Source: Rugalucina vietnamica
Taxonomy: Eukaryota > Mollusca > Bivalvia > Lucinida > Lucinidae
Direction of reading: 5' to 3'
Assembly (NCBI GenBank): GCA_964017185.1
Contig: OZ024869.1
Coordinates: forward strand, 60,042,761-60,106,760
Length of the DNA stretch: 64,000 nucleotides
The notes beneath the pieces were generated by a model that was not told the DNA's origin, did no database searches, and saw only the letters and a list, made by a program, of their open reading frames with translations. Positions 61,866 through 64,000 of this stretch are shown here, piece by piece. The number at the start of each line of letters is the position of its first letter. Position 1 is the first letter of the stretch. The position numbers and the translations under genes are program-made.

Positions 61866-64000
61866 GCAACACGTTAACATTAAGCGTTAGTGGCAACACG
61901 TTAAAGCTAAGCGTTGCAGTTGCAAACGTTAGTGTCAACATGTAAGCATTAACCGTTGCAGTTGCAACCTTTAAAGGCAACACGTTAACATTAAGCATTG
62001 CAGTTGCAAGCGTTAGTGGCAACACGTTAAAACTAAGCGTTGCAGTTACAACCGTTAGTGTCAACACTACAGTAAGTGTAGCATTCGTTTACGTTAATTT
62101 CAACACGTTAACACGTTGCAACCGTTTATGTCAATATGTTAACACTTAGCATTGCAGTTGCAACCGTTAGTGTCAACATGTTTACACTAAGCGTTGCAGT
62201 TGCAACCGTTAATGACAACACGTTAACACTAAGCATTGCGGTTACAATGCGTTAAAACTAAGCGTTGTAGTTAAAACCGTTAATGACAACACGTAAACAC
62301 TAAGCAACCATTAAAACCATGTCAACACGTTAAAACTAAGCGTTGTAGTTATAACCGTTAATTGCAACACGTTAGCACTAAGCATTGGATTTGCAACCGT
62401 TAATACCGTGGCAACATGTTAAAACTAAGCGTTGCAGTTAAAACCGTTAATGACAACACGTTAACACTAAGCTTTGCATTTGCAACCATTAAAACCGTGT
62501 CAACACGTTGCAACATGTAAAAACTAAGCGTTACAGTTGCAACCTTTAATGGCAACACGTTAACATTAAGCGTTAGTGGCAACACGTTAAAGCTAAGCGT
62601 TGCAGTTACAACCGTTAGTTTCAACATTACAGTAAGTGTAGCATTTGCTTACGTTAATTTCAACACGTTAACACGTTGCAACCGTTTATGTCAACATGTT
62701 AACACTTAGCATTGCAGTTGCAACCATTAGTGTCAACATGTTTACACTAAGCGTTGCAGTTGCAACCGTTAATGACAACACGTTAACACTAAGCATTGCG
62801 GTTACAATGCGTTAAAACTAAGCGTTGTAGTTAAAACCGTTAATGACAACACGTAAACACTAAGCTTTGCATTTGCAAACATTAAAACCATGTCAACACG
62901 TTAAAACTAAGCGTTGTAGTTATAACCGTTAATTGCAACACATTAGCACTAAGCATTGGATTTGCAACCGTTAATACCGTGGCAACACGTTAAAACTAAG
63001 CGTTGCAGTTAAAACCGTTAATGACAACACGTAAACACTAAGCTTTGCATTTGCAACCGTTAAAACAGTTGCAAACGTTAGTGTCAACATGTAAGCACTA
63101 ACCGTTACAGTTGCAACCTTAAATGCAACACGTTAACATTAAGCGTTAGTGGCAACACGTTAAAGCTAAGCGTTGCAGTTGCAAACGTTAGTGTCAACAT
63201 GTAAGCACTAACCGTTGCAGTTACAACCTTTAAAGGCAACACGTTAACATTAAGCATTGCAGTTGCAAGCGTTAGTGGCAACACGTTAAAACTAAGCGTT
63301 GCAGTTACAACCGTAAGTGTCAACATTATAACAGTAAGTGTAGCATTTGCTTACGTTAATTTCAACACGTTAAAACGTTGCAACCGTTTATGTCAACATG
63401 TTAACACTTAGCATTGCAGTTGCAACCGTTAGTGTCAACATGTTTACACTAAGCGTTGCAGTTGCAACACGTTAACACTAAGCATTTCGGTTACAATGCG
63501 TTAAAACTAAGCGTTGCAGTTACAACCGTTATAACATTATAACAGTGTAGCATTTGCTTACGTTAATTTCAACACGTTAACACGTTGCAACCGTTTATGT
63601 CAACACTTAGCATTTGCAGTTGCAACCGATAGTGTCAACATGTTTACACTAAGCGTTGCAGTTGCAACCGTTAATGACAACAACACGTTAACATTAAGCG
63701 TTAGTGGCAACACGTTAAAGCTAAGCGTTGCAGTTGCAAACGTTAGTGTCAACATGTAAGCATTAACCGTTGCAGTTGCAACCTTTAAAGGCAACACGTT
63801 AACATTAAGCATTGCAGTTGCAAGCGTTAGTGGCAACACGTTAAAACTAAGCGTTGCAGTTACAACCGTTAGTGTCAACATTACAGTAAGTGTAGCATTC
63901 GTTTACGTTAATTTCAACACGTTAACACGTTGCAACCGTTTATGTCAACATGTTAACACTTAGCATTGCAGTTGCAACCATTAGTGTCAACATGTTTACA
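61866..64000 (+). repeat. 3,192-bp local tandem repeat, second copy (cut by window end)
   Basis: This continues the same 3,192-bp period and is truncated at the window edge. Private markers of the first copy recur (GCATTTGCAGTTGC at 63611, ACCGATAG at 63625, GACAACAACACG at 63676). Whether a third copy or a return to the 20-kb HOR follows cannot be seen. Confidence 0.85.

Larger units (their letters stand above)
1..64000 (+). repeat. Continuous 42-bp-monomer satellite array
   Basis: The entire window is head-to-tail copies of a 42-bp unit starting CAACACGTTAAAACTAAGCG and ending CAACCGTTAGTGT, with many point and length variants. All units read in the same orientation; I saw no inversion and no interruption by unrelated DNA. 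The consensus has about 17 G+C in 42. There is no stretch with codon-like composition, rRNA, tRNA, transposase or terminal repeats, so no part is left as gene-bearing. HOR-structured tandem arrays of this size are typical of eukaryotic centromeric or pericentromeric heterochromatin. That chromosomal location is an inference, and the species cannot be read from the sequence. Confidence 0.98.
43030..64000 (+). repeat. Higher-order repeat copy 3, rearranged and incomplete
   Basis: It is colinear with copy 2 at offset 20,159 from 43030 to about 49.76 kb, with roughly ten substitutions seen by eye over 27.0-29.6 versus 47.2-49.7 kb and the flanking sequence. It then differs by +42 bp (49769-49810), +828 bp (50531-51358), -658 bp (junction about 51.8 kb), +113 bp (54889-55001), -8 bp (about 55.55 kb) and +9 bp (about 57.0 kb), giving an offset of 20,485 up to about 59.11 kb. 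Beyond that colinearity is lost and a 3,192-bp local repeat follows. Confidence 0.88.

Noticed and set aside
752..63881. Dozens of minus-strand open frames of 62-145 codons
   Set aside because: They share one 14-residue-period peptide dictated by the 42-bp monomer, start and stop at the same monomer variants, have no recognisable domain and no gene-like context. They are by-products of a tandem repeat whose length is a multiple of three.
1..64000. CRISPR array
   Set aside because: The periodic units are contiguous, with no unique spacers between constant repeats; the supposed spacers are themselves the same monomer family.
1..64000. Telomeric or subtelomeric repeat tract
   Set aside because: No TTAGGG, TTTAGGG, TTAGG or similar short runs occur; the unit is 42 bp with mixed composition.
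1..64000. Ribosomal DNA or tRNA cluster in long tandem units
   Set aside because: The 20-kb period looks rDNA-like in size, but every part dissolves into the 42-bp monomer and there is no conserved rRNA or tRNA sequence.
1..64000. Bacterial replication-origin iterons or partition sites
   Set aside because: Iteron arrays span at most a few kb next to replication genes; a 64-kb gene-free hierarchical array does not fit a bacterial or plasmid origin.

Overview
The whole 64 kb window is one uninterrupted satellite-DNA array. I find no protein-coding gene, RNA gene, transposon, CRISPR array or unique-sequence island. Every stretch I read is built from a 42-bp monomer (or an indel derivative of it) in one head-to-tail orientation. 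The monomer begins CAACACGTTA and ends CAACCGTTAGTGT, with about 40% GC and three CpGs. This points to a eukaryotic centromeric, pericentromeric or other heterochromatic satellite from a long-read assembly. The sequence carries nothing that lets me name the organism.

The array is organised on at least three levels. Level 1 is the 42-bp monomer with recurrent length variants (27, 29, 31, 39, 47 and 60 bp). Level 2 is an intermediate block, usually 0.7-0.9 kb, of about 17 ordered monomer variants. It is marked by a divergent 39-bp monomer carrying CAGTAAGTGTAGCATT; a clean example is 11007-11706, exactly 700 bp. Level 3 is a very long higher-order repeat (HOR) of 20,159 bp, about 480 monomer equivalents. 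Position 1 aligns with 22871 and 43030.

Layout: HOR copy 1 is 1-22870 (20,159 bp plus a private 2,700-bp tandem duplication and 11 bp of small indels). HOR copy 2 is 22871-43029 (exactly 20,159 bp). HOR copy 3 starts at 43030. It is colinear to about 49.76 kb, then carries +42, +828, -658, +113, -8 and +9 bp changes. It loses colinearity near 59.11 kb, where a local 3,192-bp tandem repeat takes over to the window end. Within the HOR, two segments of about 2.6-3.0 kb each occur twice, so the 20-kb unit was itself assembled by older segmental duplications.

HOR copies differ by only a handful of substitutions per several kb, so amplification is recent. Many of the differences, between copies and between monomer types, are CpG to TpG/CpA. 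The many short minus-strand open frames arise because 42 is divisible by 3 and one minus-strand frame of the monomer lacks stops; I do not regard them as genes.
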